From contig CAXAMN010021284.1 of assembly GCA_963970005.1 (NCBI GenBank), positions 530,050 to 594,049 of the forward strand: a stretch of DNA of 64,000 nt. Direction: 5' to 3'. The stretch is from Durusdinium trenchii. Its lineage: Eukaryota; Sar; Dinophyceae; Suessiales; Symbiodiniaceae. Shown piece by piece: positions 53,709 to 64,000 of the stretch; within the stretch, counting starts at the first letter, position 1, and each line of letters starts with the position of its first letter. A program made the translations under genes and the position numbers. The notes below the pieces were generated by a model. That model saw only the letters and a program-made list of their open reading frames with translations, did no database searches and had not been told where the DNA came from.

Positions 53709-53789
53709 CAGGACCTTCCAAGGGGTGCCCAATGGAAGCCCCTACACCATTAAGGGACCTCCAGCCAGGACACCCCTTGAAGGTCCAGG
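53709..53789. repeat. Fold-back MITE-like element, family A copy 3
   Basis: CAGGACCTTCCAAGGGGTG on the left and CACCCCTTGAAGGTCC on the right, the same arms as 518-598 with a different centre. Confidence 0.7.
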
Positions 53790-56700
53790 TACCTACAGGC
53801 AAAAGACCATGTCGTCACTTTTCTTTTAGGTATTGCTACCCTGCCTTGGGGGGAATGCTCTGCGGAAAGTTGTCTCCTTTTCCCAAACACAAGCGAACTC
53901 TGTTGGTTGTAAATCAATCAATCACTCTTTCAGAACTAGCGTTCCATTGGTCTTAGCACTCTTTGGGTCGGTTTTTTGGTGACAAACCTTGTTTGGGTAT
54001 CAGCGTTCCATTGGGATCAGCTCCCGGGGGTGACTGGGGGATGACTTCTTGGAAGTAGCGTTGCCATGGTGATTTGGCATTGAAAGAGTGGCAAGGGGTG
54101 ACTGAGGGATGACTTTGTCCGGTTCCTGTATTACTATAATTTCCTGGGTATGTATGTTTCCCAGTACCCAGACAGAGTGACGAGCTAGTTGCGATCCGCA
54201 TGACTGTCGATGCTGTCGACGCGCGTTTCGTTTGCGCGCCGCGCTCAGCGTTTGTTCGCGCCGTGACGTGGTCGACCATGTTTTTTATTGGTACTTTGCT
54301 GGATTGCAAAGGAGAGCAACAATGTGGAATCTCAGTTGGTACTTCAGAAAATGGGTGCAAGTACATGTTTTATATTTTTGTTTTACGGATTCATATCCTA
54401 TCTTCCAAGGTATACGAACGAAGTCGGGTCCAGGAAGACCTGATTCCTTGCTTCTTTTTCATGTCATAAGGGTTTCGTACCTGGCTCGGCCCATGTTCTT
54501 CTCATGTCTTCCAGGTACACAACACAACTGCGGCACTCGAAGTGAACCAAAGCTACGAGTCGAAGCACAGCCTGCCGAGCCGATTCGCAGCACAGCCTGT
54601 TCCGATGCTGACCACCGGATGTGACGCTGGGCTGCTGGGGAAGTTTTTTTTGGAACCCTATAGGACTCGGGAAGTTTGTTTGTTTGTTGGTTGGTTTGTT
54701 TGTCTATTTAGTCATACAAAGTTATAGTCTTATTTTATCTTATTTTAGTCTATTTGTTTCTATGCTAGATTATGCTAGCTTGTTTGTTTTCAGTGTGCGC
54801 TAGTAGGTGTCAGTAGGGTGTCTTCCCATTGTGATCCATTGTGGCATGTCGGCCATGCAAGATTGGATTACGATCACATCCACTGACTTGGATTACTATC
54901 ACATCCACTGACTCCGAGCAGGCTTAGTCTTTTTCAGTATAGAGGCCACAACTCTTCAAATTATTTGTTAACTTAACTTGTGCTGTGCTGGCAGTTCTCC
55001 CAGAGGGGTTCCATTGGATGGTGGGTGTGTTTCACTCGAAACTCTCTGAGACTCGACAGTAAGCTGACAGTGTTGGTTTGCTAACCCTAAGTTGGCCTAC
55101 CATGCAACTTCATGCAACGTCTTGCTTTTCTCTCAGAAATGGCAGACATCCCCAGGTCAGCGTGTTAAATAGGTCAGCGTCTAAGGCAATATCCAATCCA
55201 AGTAACAAGCGTAGGACAGGTCGTTTGCACTGACTGACGGGACGTTGGGATCTGTGCGTTTTTTCTCCTGAAATCATGTGGCTTGTGCATCATCTGCGCT
55301 ATCGAGCCTGGTCAAATTCTCCAAATACCACCATCGAGCCTGGACTTCAAAACATGTGTGTCTCTCGTCACCGCCCTTCCACCGGGCTCCACGACCGGAG
55401 TGGACGCGTTTTCTTCGGTCTCGAACCGGTTTGGACTGCTCCTGCTCCTGTCTGAGGAGCGGATTTGGGGCCTCTCGAAGCTGGCCTGGGTCCTGATCTG
55501 TGACATGCGTCTTGGCACTTCGCCCGACCGTCGCTGCTTCTCCTCGCTGGGCCCCACCGTCACGCGAGGTTTCCGAAGGAGGGTGACGATCGAAGCGGGC
55601 GAGGTATCGCTTGTTGCGTCGGTTTTTTTCTCGCTCGTGCGTCGGGCTATCCTCAGATCACAGAGACATGGCAATCCTTGGATCATAGAGAACTGTGTAT
55701 CCGTTGCGCGCAGATGTAAGATGTGATGCTCTAGCCATCGCTGCGTAAGTGAGCTTCAAATCGATGCGTAAGTGAGAGTCGATGCGCAAGTGGGCAAATT
55801 GTCGTGCCCACTTCAGGGGGGGCGGACTGTATGGTATTTTGGCAAGGCTGGCGCAGGGTGTTTGGGGATGTGCTTGTAATTGTAGCGGTTGCTTTGTTCA
55901 AGTGGTGCTGGTTGATTGTTTGGTGTTCTCATGCCTAGGTTCACCCTCCAGCTTGTGTGCTCACATCTTAAGTTGGCAAGTGTGGACAGAACATGAGCGA
56001 ACAAGGCATTAGTGTATGGCAGGCGTGTGGGGGTCGAGCAGCACGTTTCATATGGTACATGGTCTCTTGGAGAAATGTCGGACAAAATACTCGATGCTGC
56101 TTCGAAATCAATCAGCTGCTTCGAGCTTCAAGTATTGGCAGCTTTGAGCAGGTTTGACCCCAAGCTGATGATCCTGTTGTGGTCCGAGGGCATCCTGGCA
56201 CGTTTGAGCTTTCCCTGAGGCTGGCGCTTGCGATGTTGATGCTGTGCATACCATTCTTGTGGCTTGGCACAGAAATGCCCCGCTCTCAGAGAAATGCCCG
56301 CAATCGATGGGAACACTTGTGCATGTAATTGCATATATATAACTATATATATATAACTATATATATACTGTGTATAATGTATAATACTGTAAAATACTGC
56401 ATAATATTTGTATATATTTATATGAGGCAACCTCAAAATTATCATCAATTACTTTAGTAAGGGACGTTTCATCTCTGTGTTGCTTTTGTGATTTTCCTTG
56501 AAAAACGATAGGGGACTGATAAAAAACGATACCCCTATGTATACATACATGACGGTCTCTAACAGAACAACGCCAGTCTAGTACACGTCTTCAGCATGTG
56601 TGTTCATTGTGTGGCGAAGCTTTTTTGAGCTTAAAGGGGGGGGGTGACGCACGCCATGTGGCGGGTTGAGCAGCGTGAGCTGATCAGCAGTGATCGCAAG

Positions 56701-56859
56701 TACTGCTTCTTGCCTGCAGACATTGAAATTCTTTGGATGCTTTGACAGAACCATCATGAGACAATGAAAAAGCCATCATTAAACAAGTACCGAGAACGGA
56801 CTTAGCAACCATGGCTGTCAGCTATCCGATGAAACAAACTCCTTTTTGACCCCAGGGGT

Positions 56860-57688
56860 CTACATTAAGACAGATGAGAAGGGCAAGACCAAGCAATACA
56901 AAAGTAAGAAGCAGGCCAAAGAGCATGGCTTTTCAGAGGAAACTCGGCTCAATTCTGTTTTCCTATCTTTGAGCATCTTTCTGTTGGCTCGGCCCACATG
57001 TAGACTTCGTCCAGCGCTTTCTCCACTGAAGGATGCTGTGACGCCGAAGCCTGAGAGCATTGTGGGCAATGCGTGTGGGTCAGACACTGTGGGCAAAGCA
57101 GAAGACCTTTTGAAGATGGGGCAGGGGAACGGTGATCAGCAGCTTTCTAGCTTTGGTCAGTCAGGCAAGGTCCGAAAAAATTGTCGTGAAATTCCAGAGA
57201 TTATTGTTGGACACCCCTTACTTTTTGCATTCCAGAGGCTATACTGGCTGCCTAGAGACACCCATCACCTGACTTCTTTTTCTTTTCATGTGCATGCTGT
57301 GCACGTTCGGAAGTGAAACTGAAGGTGACGCAGTACAATCTGACATGAATGAGCCCAAGACAGCTGATGCCAAGCAAGACCTGCGAGCGGAACATGAAAA
57401 TGAAGGCATGGCTTCTGCTTTGGCAAGCCTGTTGTAGCATTTTTTGAGGGCATTGAACGTTTCTCAAGGTTTTGCCTAATTGATAGAGCCTGTCCTGCAC
57501 CCCTGTTTGCTTCATGTCCACCTCCCTTCCCTGCAGTTCCCTGCAGGCCCAGCAGCAGATGTCGTGGAAGCGTGTGGAGTGGCAGAGACTGAGATGTTAG
57601 ACGGAAACGGTGCAGTTGGCAACGCCGGCAAAGTCAGTGAGAGCATTGACATTGTGCCAGAAGTTGTTCCCAGTACACCGGCCAAAAA
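56860..57688 (+). CDS. Lysine/glutamate-rich upstream exons
   Basis: Several short frames with exon-like composition lead into the long exon at 57741: VYIKTDEKGKTKQYKSKKQA (about 56860-56940), KDAVTPKPESIVGNACGSDT (57030-57170), SETEGDAVQSDMNEPKTADA (57310-57430), and ETEMLDGNGAVGNAGKVSES (57540-57688). The last is cut by the assembly gap. They are charged and low-complexity, probably a disordered N-terminal region. Exon borders are not defined. Confidence 0.4.
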
Positions 57689-57698
57689 NNNNNNNNNN
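57689..57698. other. Assembly gap
   Basis: Ten N bases, a scaffold gap of unknown true length just upstream of the long exon. Confidence 0.99.
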
Positions 57699-57740
57699 GC
57701 TTAACTGAAAGTAGTCAGATTTGGAAGACCTGCCCCTCAG

Positions 57741-59225
57741 GTGAAAGATTTGCTTGCCACTGTGCATTCCGAACTCACGGCCATCATGCCGAACTATTTT
57801 GCCAAATGGGATGCGTTTGAGGGCCATGACTCTTTGCTTGAGAAGCCAGGCCTGCATTTGCGGCAGCTGCGGCATTTTGTGGAGCATCATTCTGCTCAGG
57901 AGGCATGTCGGCGACACAGGCACACCTCCTGGCCATGTGGCTTGGGCTGCTTGCGGAACAGGCGCAGCGGCTTCCCGCAGCGCAATCGTGTAACCCTTTT
58001 CGCAAAGGAGGCGGACATGTGTGTGCAACTGGAAGCAATGTCAAAACTCTTGGACAGCTACCTCTTCCATCGTTCTGCCAATGAGTTTCAAAAGCCAGTG
58101 CTGACAAACCTGTTGGTGGAGCCTCCTGCAGGTACCGTGGTTGTCCTGTCAGACTTCAAAGAACTCTTCACATTGCCAGTCCGCAGCACACAGACTGGAG
58201 AAGAGTTCTTCGCAAACGCACGGATGGAAATCTCAATTTTTGGATCTGTCGTAAGTGAAAGAAGAAGAGATGGCACTGTGGAGTGGACCCGGGTTCTGAT
58301 CCTATCAGACATTTTGGATCACACCTCTTGTCGGGCATCTCAGTGCATCGACCAGGCACTGAGACAACGCAGGGGAACAAACCCGGTGGACACCATTCAT
58401 CTTCTTTCGGATGCCGGGCCGCACTTTAGATCCTACGAAGCACTGCACCACTATTGCTGCGTCCTGCCAGTGCAGCACCAAGCTCGAGTATGTGTCCACT
58501 ACGGTGTGGAAAAACATTTCAAGAGCGAGGCAGACAGATTATTTGCCATCTTTGAGCGCTATGTGAAAGATGCCCGCAAGCAAGGCACTGACCTGGTTGA
58601 GATTGCCGACTTGTGCAAGTTTCTTGCAGGCAAAAACCAGGCGGCACGCAGCGCAGACGCTACTGCCCCGTTGTTGGTGATCATCAATGATGTCGGTTCC
58701 CAGAAAAAGCCGGCGAACGAAAGATATCGCCTGCAGGCGAAAAAATTTCACATTACTCGAACATATTGTCTTTCCAGTGCTCCAGTGGCTCAAGGTCCCA
58801 GCAGGCTGGGCGTCAAGGTGTTCAACCATGTCTTCTCCAACATGGTTGCAGCCACCAATCTCACCAGTGATTTGGAACTCCTGCCCAGCAAGGATTCTGC
58901 CCCTGCATACCGCCGAGGCTTTTGGTCTGAAACTGGGCGAGAGCGGTGGGACCATGATGTTAGGCCCCTGGGTCTTCACGAGGAGACTACCTTGACCAGG
59001 AGGCAGAGCGACCAGAGCCACCTACTTCCAGATGGGGCAAACTTGCGCTTCACAGGGGTGCCAGATGCCCATTGCTTGATTGAGAAAAGAAAGCAATGGG
59101 CAGAGAAGCAAAAGCAAAGGGCTGTAGCACAAAAAAAGGCTGCAATGAACCCTGGCTCAGAAAGTTCGGACTCGTCATCTGGCAGCGACAGCTCCAGTTC
59201 TAGCACTTCATCTTCTCAGAACTGA
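57741..59225 (+). CDS. DDE-transposase-like protein, terminal exon
   Basis: 494 residues to TGA at 59223. Catalytic-looking positions: Asp138 in VVVLSDFKELFTLP, Asp224 in LLSDAGPHFRSYE and Glu257 in YGVEKHFKSEADRLF. This spacing and the ...DAGPHF... and E-K-H motifs recall RNase H-fold DDE transposases. Residues of about 50-100 (CRRHRHTSWPCGLGCLRNRR) look unlike the rest and match an alternative frame better, so an intron or frameshift may lie near 57890-58000. The C-terminus ends in a Ser/Gly-rich tail (SSSGSDSSSSSTSSSQN). The ATG at 57741 is only the first one after the gap. Confidence 0.5.
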   Translation: MKDLLATVHSELTAIMPNYFAKWDAFEGHDSLLEKPGLHLRQLRHFVEHHSAQEACRRHRHTSWPCGLGCLRNRRSGFPQRNRVTLFAKEADMCVQLEAMSKLLDSYLFHRSANEFQKPVLTNLLVEPPAGTVVVLSDFKELFTLPVRSTQTGEEFFANARMEISIFGSVVSERRRDGTVEWTRVLILSDILDHTSCRASQCIDQALRQRRGTNPVDTIHLLSDAGPHFRSYEALHHYCCVLPVQHQARVCVHYGVEKHFKSEADRLFAIFERYVKDARKQGTDLVEIADLCKFLAGKNQAARSADATAPLLVIINDVGSQKKPANERYRLQAKKFHITRTYCLSSAPVAQGPSRLGVKVFNHVFSNMVAATNLTSDLELLPSKDSAPAYRRGFWSETGRERWDHDVRPLGLHEETTLTRRQSDQSHLLPDGANLRFTGVPDAHCLIEKRKQWAEKQKQRAVAQKKAAMNPGSESSDSSSGSDSSSSSTSSSQN

Positions 59226-59511
59226 AAATGTGTGTGCAGCTCGGAGGAGGCAGGTGTGGGTCACCTCCATGTTGGGCTTCCTGGATCGGATATATCCTGT
59301 TGCTAGCAGTCGCGTTGTGGATTTGGGGGGCTCTCAATGCATGTTAACCAAGGCTGTGCAGATTCCAGTTCTTATTTACATGCAATGTGAGAGGCAAATC
59401 CTCCTGGCACCGCTTGTCACTGTGTTTTTTATTACCCCTACCCTAGACCTGGCAGGTTGGTCCATGTGCATGTGTGTGTGCTGCTGTTCGCAAGAGGGGG
59501 GTCAAAAGCAT

Positions 59512-59573
59512 GGAAAACGATAGGGTACTCATGTTCATACTTGCAAAACCCAAAACCATGGAAAACGATAGGG
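59512..59573. repeat. Short tandem CATGGAAAACGATAGGG
   Basis: Two copies, 59512-59528 and 59559-59575, with a further relative near 56500 (AAAAACGATAGGGGACTGA). The following word GGGGACTGACAAAA is shared by one copy here and the 56500 copy. Confidence 0.6.
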
Positions 59574-62500
59574 GACTGACAAAAGTGAAACGAAAACACT
59601 CCAAGCATATATTTTTGACGCTGACTCATATATATATATTCATGGTAAATCATCTCACATCGTATCGGATCATATGATATGTCATATCATACCGTATATA
59701 TTATATAATATCTATGTCAATTCACTCCGTAGTAGCATGTTGTGGGACACAACATACATCACAACCAACCTCCTTAGTGTCTTACTGAGAATGAAAGCAA
59801 GGACCATGGACCATGGACGTTCACTTGACTGACTCCGGTGACTCACTCCGTGGGGTCCAACGGAAACAATTCCAAGAAAGTAACGCAAACTCACGTGTTG
59901 GTTGGATCTTTGGTGGGCTGGTGACTGGTGGAAACCTTGTTTTTCGTGTCTTTGGTGTCTTGTTAGTCCACTCTACCGTGGTGTATTCATCACGGTATGA
60001 CCAGATGCTGGGAAATGGTCGACACTTTTGCAGGACCAAACGCTACAACTGTTGGTTCCTGGTTCTTAATCCAAAGAAGGCCATCTCCTTGACCAGGGCG
60101 AAGAAGTAGAACTCCTGTAACACACTCTCTTTGGAGAAATGACCGAACTCTTGGCCTCGTGAAAGAAGGATTGTCAGAATGGGGCTGATTGTTTCCCAAC
60201 CCAATCTTGATGGACACTCCAAAAATGGAGTGTTGGTGGGTGACCTATAGACAATGGGAAATTGATGTAAACTACGATATATCATTTCCTGTGGTTTGCA
60301 AGTAGCACCAGACGCTTCCGTTCGGGTCACGAATGGACAACCCTACAGTACTTATACTTAGGTCTTCATTGGCCACTTGGAATACCAACAAACAGGTGGT
60401 TTCCACTTCCATGATTCCTTCAGGGGGTGCAACACATGTGGATTTGGATGCCGATGGGTAATGATGCGCTGCGAGGTTGCAGATGAGCCGGCGGCGGCCC
60501 TACGGCGCGCCCTTGCTGGACTTCAGCACCTCGGTTGACGGTACAGGCATGTGTTCCAGCGAGGATCAACGGGAATTTGAAGCTCGGGGCAGTGTAAAGT
60601 GCGAGAACCTGCCAGCAAACGAAGGATATTCTATTAGTCTATGTGCGGTCATGTTTGCTCGGTTTGCTGGTTGGACATCGAGAAGCAAAGCATTTCAAAT
60701 AAGAATCAAAATAGTGGCTATAGATCGATGGTTTCCTGTTCGGGGTCGAAGCATTGGGCGCAAGGTCGTTCAGTCGTTCGATGGTTTCCTTCAATTCGCT
60801 GGATCGACGGTGGAAGTGACTGGATCGTTGGGATTTGTTGGGTTCCCAATCCCAGACCTTCCCAGACCAGACTTCCTGGGACGGCCAGGGGTGGTGCCAG
60901 CGGGGTTTTTGGTGGGGTGCCAGCATATATTCCAGTCCCGGTCTGGGAATGGAGATGGTCGATGTCTTCACGGGTTGCGTGACATGACGTCCACACCGGG
61001 TCGTCGTTTTCTCCGGGTCAGCAGTGGTCGGATGGTGCCGTTCGAGGGAACGAACCCAGGCGGAGGTCGTCAGAACGAGCATCGATACATGGGTGAATTC
61101 GCAAAAGAATCGACCGGGACATCGTGAACGAATCAATATAATTGGTGTGGTTTGAAAGCCGGGTTCATCCGGGTTCGATGAATTATGGGTTGAACATGGT
61201 TGGAACATGTTGGAACTGCTTTTTGAGTCGCCGAGCCAGCTCACATGACACCCCTGGTGAACCCCAAATCTAGCCGCTGATGGGACTCTCTTTTGGGTGC
61301 GTTTCTAGAGATTCACAGCTCGTGGCTGGCGCCTAAGGCATCGAGAAGCAGAAGGATTTAAGAGCTGAGGGCGGAGGCAGATCTTCATGGATGGGAGATG
61401 ATGGGAGGAACTCGAAGAACGGCCAAGCAGATCCCAGATTTGATGTCCACGGCCAAGCATCCTAACCAATAAGTTACACATTACCCGGGAGCCTACGATC
61501 ATACCTTATAGAATATATGAATGAAGCTTTTGTATCCTTTTGCGAGCACCTCAGCCGCAAAAGATGAAGAGCTCGGCCTCAGGCCGCCGGCTTTGGATTG
61601 GTTCATTACAGATAGTCCAAGGAGTTGTGCATCAAGATTGTCTTTGAATTCAGATGCAAACGGAAGGGTCGTGCACAGACAGAATCAGTTTGCAAGTTAA
61701 CCTATTCGGTCTACGAAGGATACATCGTGGTGCTGGCGGGCTCCATTCCTGGAACCCCGTAGCTAGGCAAACCTTTGTGGACGTTTGGAGGTGAATCACC
61801 CCCATGTTGATCCATCCTGCGTCTCGCATCTATCCCTAGGGTATAGGAAGGGTCATGGGAGGGTCACCCCATTTTTCTATGAACACCGGGAGTCCTGATC
61901 TTCGCCTCGTTGGACAACCCGGCTTTCGGAGGCTCACCTCAGGCCGACTTCCTTTGCTGTGTGGATGCAGAGCCTGAGAGGCCCGGGTCCGACCCTCAGG
62001 CAGTGCTCGAGTTCACTCCAACACCAGAACTTGGAGACAGCTGGGGATGTCGAATGACTGGACTCCGTGCTGCATGGTATATAATTGTTTCCCTCACGAA
62101 TTGGGATCCGACCGAGAAAGACAACGAGCTGCAGGGACTTGCATCCTTAGCTTGAAATGGGTGATATCCCACTGAACTCATCAAGAACAGGAGTTCGTTT
62201 GGTGTTCAGCCCTATTTTCCAGGGATTTCCGGCTCATGGTCGGAGTCGCGGTTTGCGCATGCGAATGCTTGTACCTACCAAAGGCAACACGCGTTTGATC
62301 CAGTGGTCGATCCGTATTGACCCAAGCATTGCATTCGTTCAACATGCCCTGAAGTGACCAGGTCGAGCCCTTTGAAGGCCCAATGAAAGCTCGGGACCTG
62401 GGACCTCCTTTCTCGCAAAACTGGCTCGGCCACATGGACTCGAGATATTCTGCAGTGCATGTTGAAGCCGGAACTTGTGTGTACATGAGTTGGGAACTTG

Positions 62501-62857
62501 GGATCAAACATGTTTGAACATGTTTTATAGATCCAGTGCAAAAAGAACTTAGATCGACCCAGCCACACAAAAAGAAGACGATAATGCAGACTCCTGATTA
62601 ATAAACAGCCACCCCCCCAAATGGTAGGTCAACAAGGTCAAGAAGGTATGAGATACCACTCCATAGGACCATGAAGGATGATACCAGGCTTTGAGGGGAT
62701 GAGCTGATGAGCATGAGGCCAGAGTCCGTATAGGAAGCAATGAGTTCATAGTCATAGGAAGCAAGGGATGAGAAGACAAACATGCTCGAGCAAGAGAAGC
62801 ACTTGGGATCAGGATCCGACAAACATGCTCAACCCCCAATGCCAGTATAAAGCGTCG

Positions 62858-62930
62858 TCCCTATAGGGATGGACATCCCTTCTCAGAATGTACAAGTGGA
62901 CCCTCCCTTCTCAGAGAGTGGTAGTGGATC
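62858..62930. repeat. Fold-back element, family B copy 3
   Basis: Begins CCCTATAGGGATGGACATCC, then two TTCTCAGA blocks and TGGACCCTCC. Matches the left arm and centre of 6684-6804 and 45207-45252. Confidence 0.5.
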
Positions 62931-63185
62931 CATTTGCTAGTAGAGCCATTGAAGACATTCAATTTGAATACTCTTTTTTGGGGGGGTGTCCCTTACAGCA
63001 AGACCGTTTTTCACTGGGTACCTTGCTTTTCCCAGCCTTTTCTCGCCATCTTCCAGGTGAGTTATCCCCGGGCTCCCGCGGCGCGGCATTCCGCGCCCAC
63101 CGGGCTCGCGGGTGCCGGTTTCGCGCGGTTGAGTCAGAGTAGGTCTGCTCAATTCGTGTGCACAGGCGGAGCAACAAAACATCCA

Positions 63186-63245
63186 CGCTCCATGGGACTG
63201 GCATATACATGCCTGGACCCCGAAAAACACCACCCCAATGTAGGT
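63186..63245. repeat. Family C copy 2
   Basis: CTCCATGGGACTGGCATATA followed by CACCACCCCAATGTAGG, the reverse complement of the right half of 51393-51480. Confidence 0.65.
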
Positions 63246-64000
63246 AAATATGGCCGGCCAATTGACCTGGAGTGCTTGGGAACACTCCGAAAGAATGGAA
63301 CCGTGGATGGCACTGATGTTTTGTTCAGGATCATGTTCCGAGTACCAAACAGCTGACTCGGAGTGAACTCCACTTCCAGGTGAATGACTCGGAGTGTAAT
63401 TCACGTCTTCCTACAGGAGCCGTAAAGACTTTCAGTAGATGATCAGTATATAGTGTGATGCATCCTTCTTGGGAACCAAGCACCTTTATGCGTACTAGCT
63501 TAGTTCAGATTCTTTGTTCAAAACATTGAAACCTTACGGCTCATTGCACAGCCCAAAGAGAGCCTGGGTGTTTGCGCTGCGCAGATGGCATGATTTTTTC
63601 CTGTCAGTTTTAAGCGCAGACATCACAGAGGGGCGAAGCACATCCACGAGGATTGCTACATCGATCAACTCTTCGCGCGCTGAAGCCGCGGCTGAAGCTG
63701 GACAAAATACACGGGTGAAAAGGACGGCGCTTGGAGTTAGAGCAAAGAGTCATTTTATTGCATTTTTGTGGAAATCGTTACAATATGTTACAATCACGGC
63801 AGTTGCAGTGAATTTGTTTTCTAGTTGCAAGGTCTCCATCATTTCTTCTGTTTTGATTCCCAGGAGAATGAATATTCCCTGGAAGTCAAGTCGACCATTT
63901 TAAGCATGGTCGATCTGGTTTTGTAGTAAACTCCGTAAAAACACCGGTGGTTCGGTTATTAAAACGGTGGTTCGATGTGGTTCGACTTCGGTATTTACGC

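Larger units (their letters stand above)
50753..56845. other. Intergenic stretch with repeats
   Basis: No gene is firmly supported. Contents: an AAC-rich low-complexity tract (51068-51192), TATA-rich dinucleotides (51123-51138, 56330-56370), a fold-back element (51393-51480), family A copy 3 (53709-53789), a TTTG tract (54670-54712) and a 26 bp tandem pair (54863-54916). GC-rich islands at 52840-52990 and 55340-55620 may hold exons, but frame and strand are ambiguous. Confidence 0.4.
59226..64000. other. Intergenic stretch with repeats
   Basis: No gene is supported. It has a GGAAAACGATAGGG tandem (59512-59573), a TATATA patch (59626-59640), family B copy 3 (62858-62930) and family C copy 2 (63186-63245). 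GC-rich islands at 60470-60560 and 63060-63140 may be exons, but several frames are equally open. Confidence 0.4.

Noticed and set aside
55340-55620. Long GC-rich frames on both strands
   Set aside because: Both frames are natural-looking; the strand and borders cannot be determined by reading.
1-64000. CRISPR array or bacterial operon
   Set aside because: No regularly spaced direct repeats with unique spacers; introns, splice signals and eukaryotic mobile elements exclude a bacterial context. The hairpins in the nested element are unevenly spaced and separated by genes.

Overview
The window looks like nuclear DNA of a dinoflagellate, most likely a Symbiodiniaceae alga. Four things point there: a degenerate dinoflagellate spliced-leader relic (27304-27324); many short exons in long introns, including a GC donor; lysine-rich protein families with a methyltransferase-like gene typical of these genomes; and a tyrosine-recombinase retroelement carrying a cytosine-5-methyltransferase-like domain, a combination known from Symbiodinium retrotransposons. 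A 10-base N run (57689-57698) marks an assembly gap. All calls come from reading alone; no search was run.

Layout. 1-3.4 kb is mostly non-coding, with a 12-14 bp minisatellite and a fold-back MITE-like element. 3.4-8.5 kb holds short GC-rich plus-strand exons, two of which join in phase to rebuild the core of a SET domain. 9.1-22.3 kb holds AT-richer plus-strand exons of two or three genes: a small unrecognised gene (9.1-10.75), a lysine-rich protein with a methyltransferase-like module (11.1-15.3), and a large lysine-rich multi-exon gene (16.1-22.3). 22.3-27.3 kb is mostly intergenic with a few exon-like islands.

27.3-44.06 kb is the centre of interest. A DIRS-like retroelement carries a membrane-segment ORF, a Gag-like ORF, an RT-RNase H-methyltransferase polyprotein and a tyrosine recombinase. 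It is split in the last codons of gag by a nested 10,474 bp DNA element (28931-39404) with 13 bp terminal inverted repeats, an apparent TA target duplication and dense subterminal repeats. The nested element has eight co-directional intronless ORFs, including a candidate CACTA/Plavaka-like transposase. Every gap between its ORFs carries one or more copies of a 19 bp hairpin, AGCGGTNNNNCCGCTCATG (19 good copies plus degenerate ones). I saw none inside the predicted coding regions and none outside the element. This hairpin-punctuated mobile gene array is my best candidate for an undescribed system.

45.7-50.8 kb holds more GC-rich plus-strand exons. 50.8-56.8 and 59.2-64 kb are mostly repeats and intergenic sequence. 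56.8-59.2 kb is a separate gene with a long terminal exon that resembles a DDE transposase.
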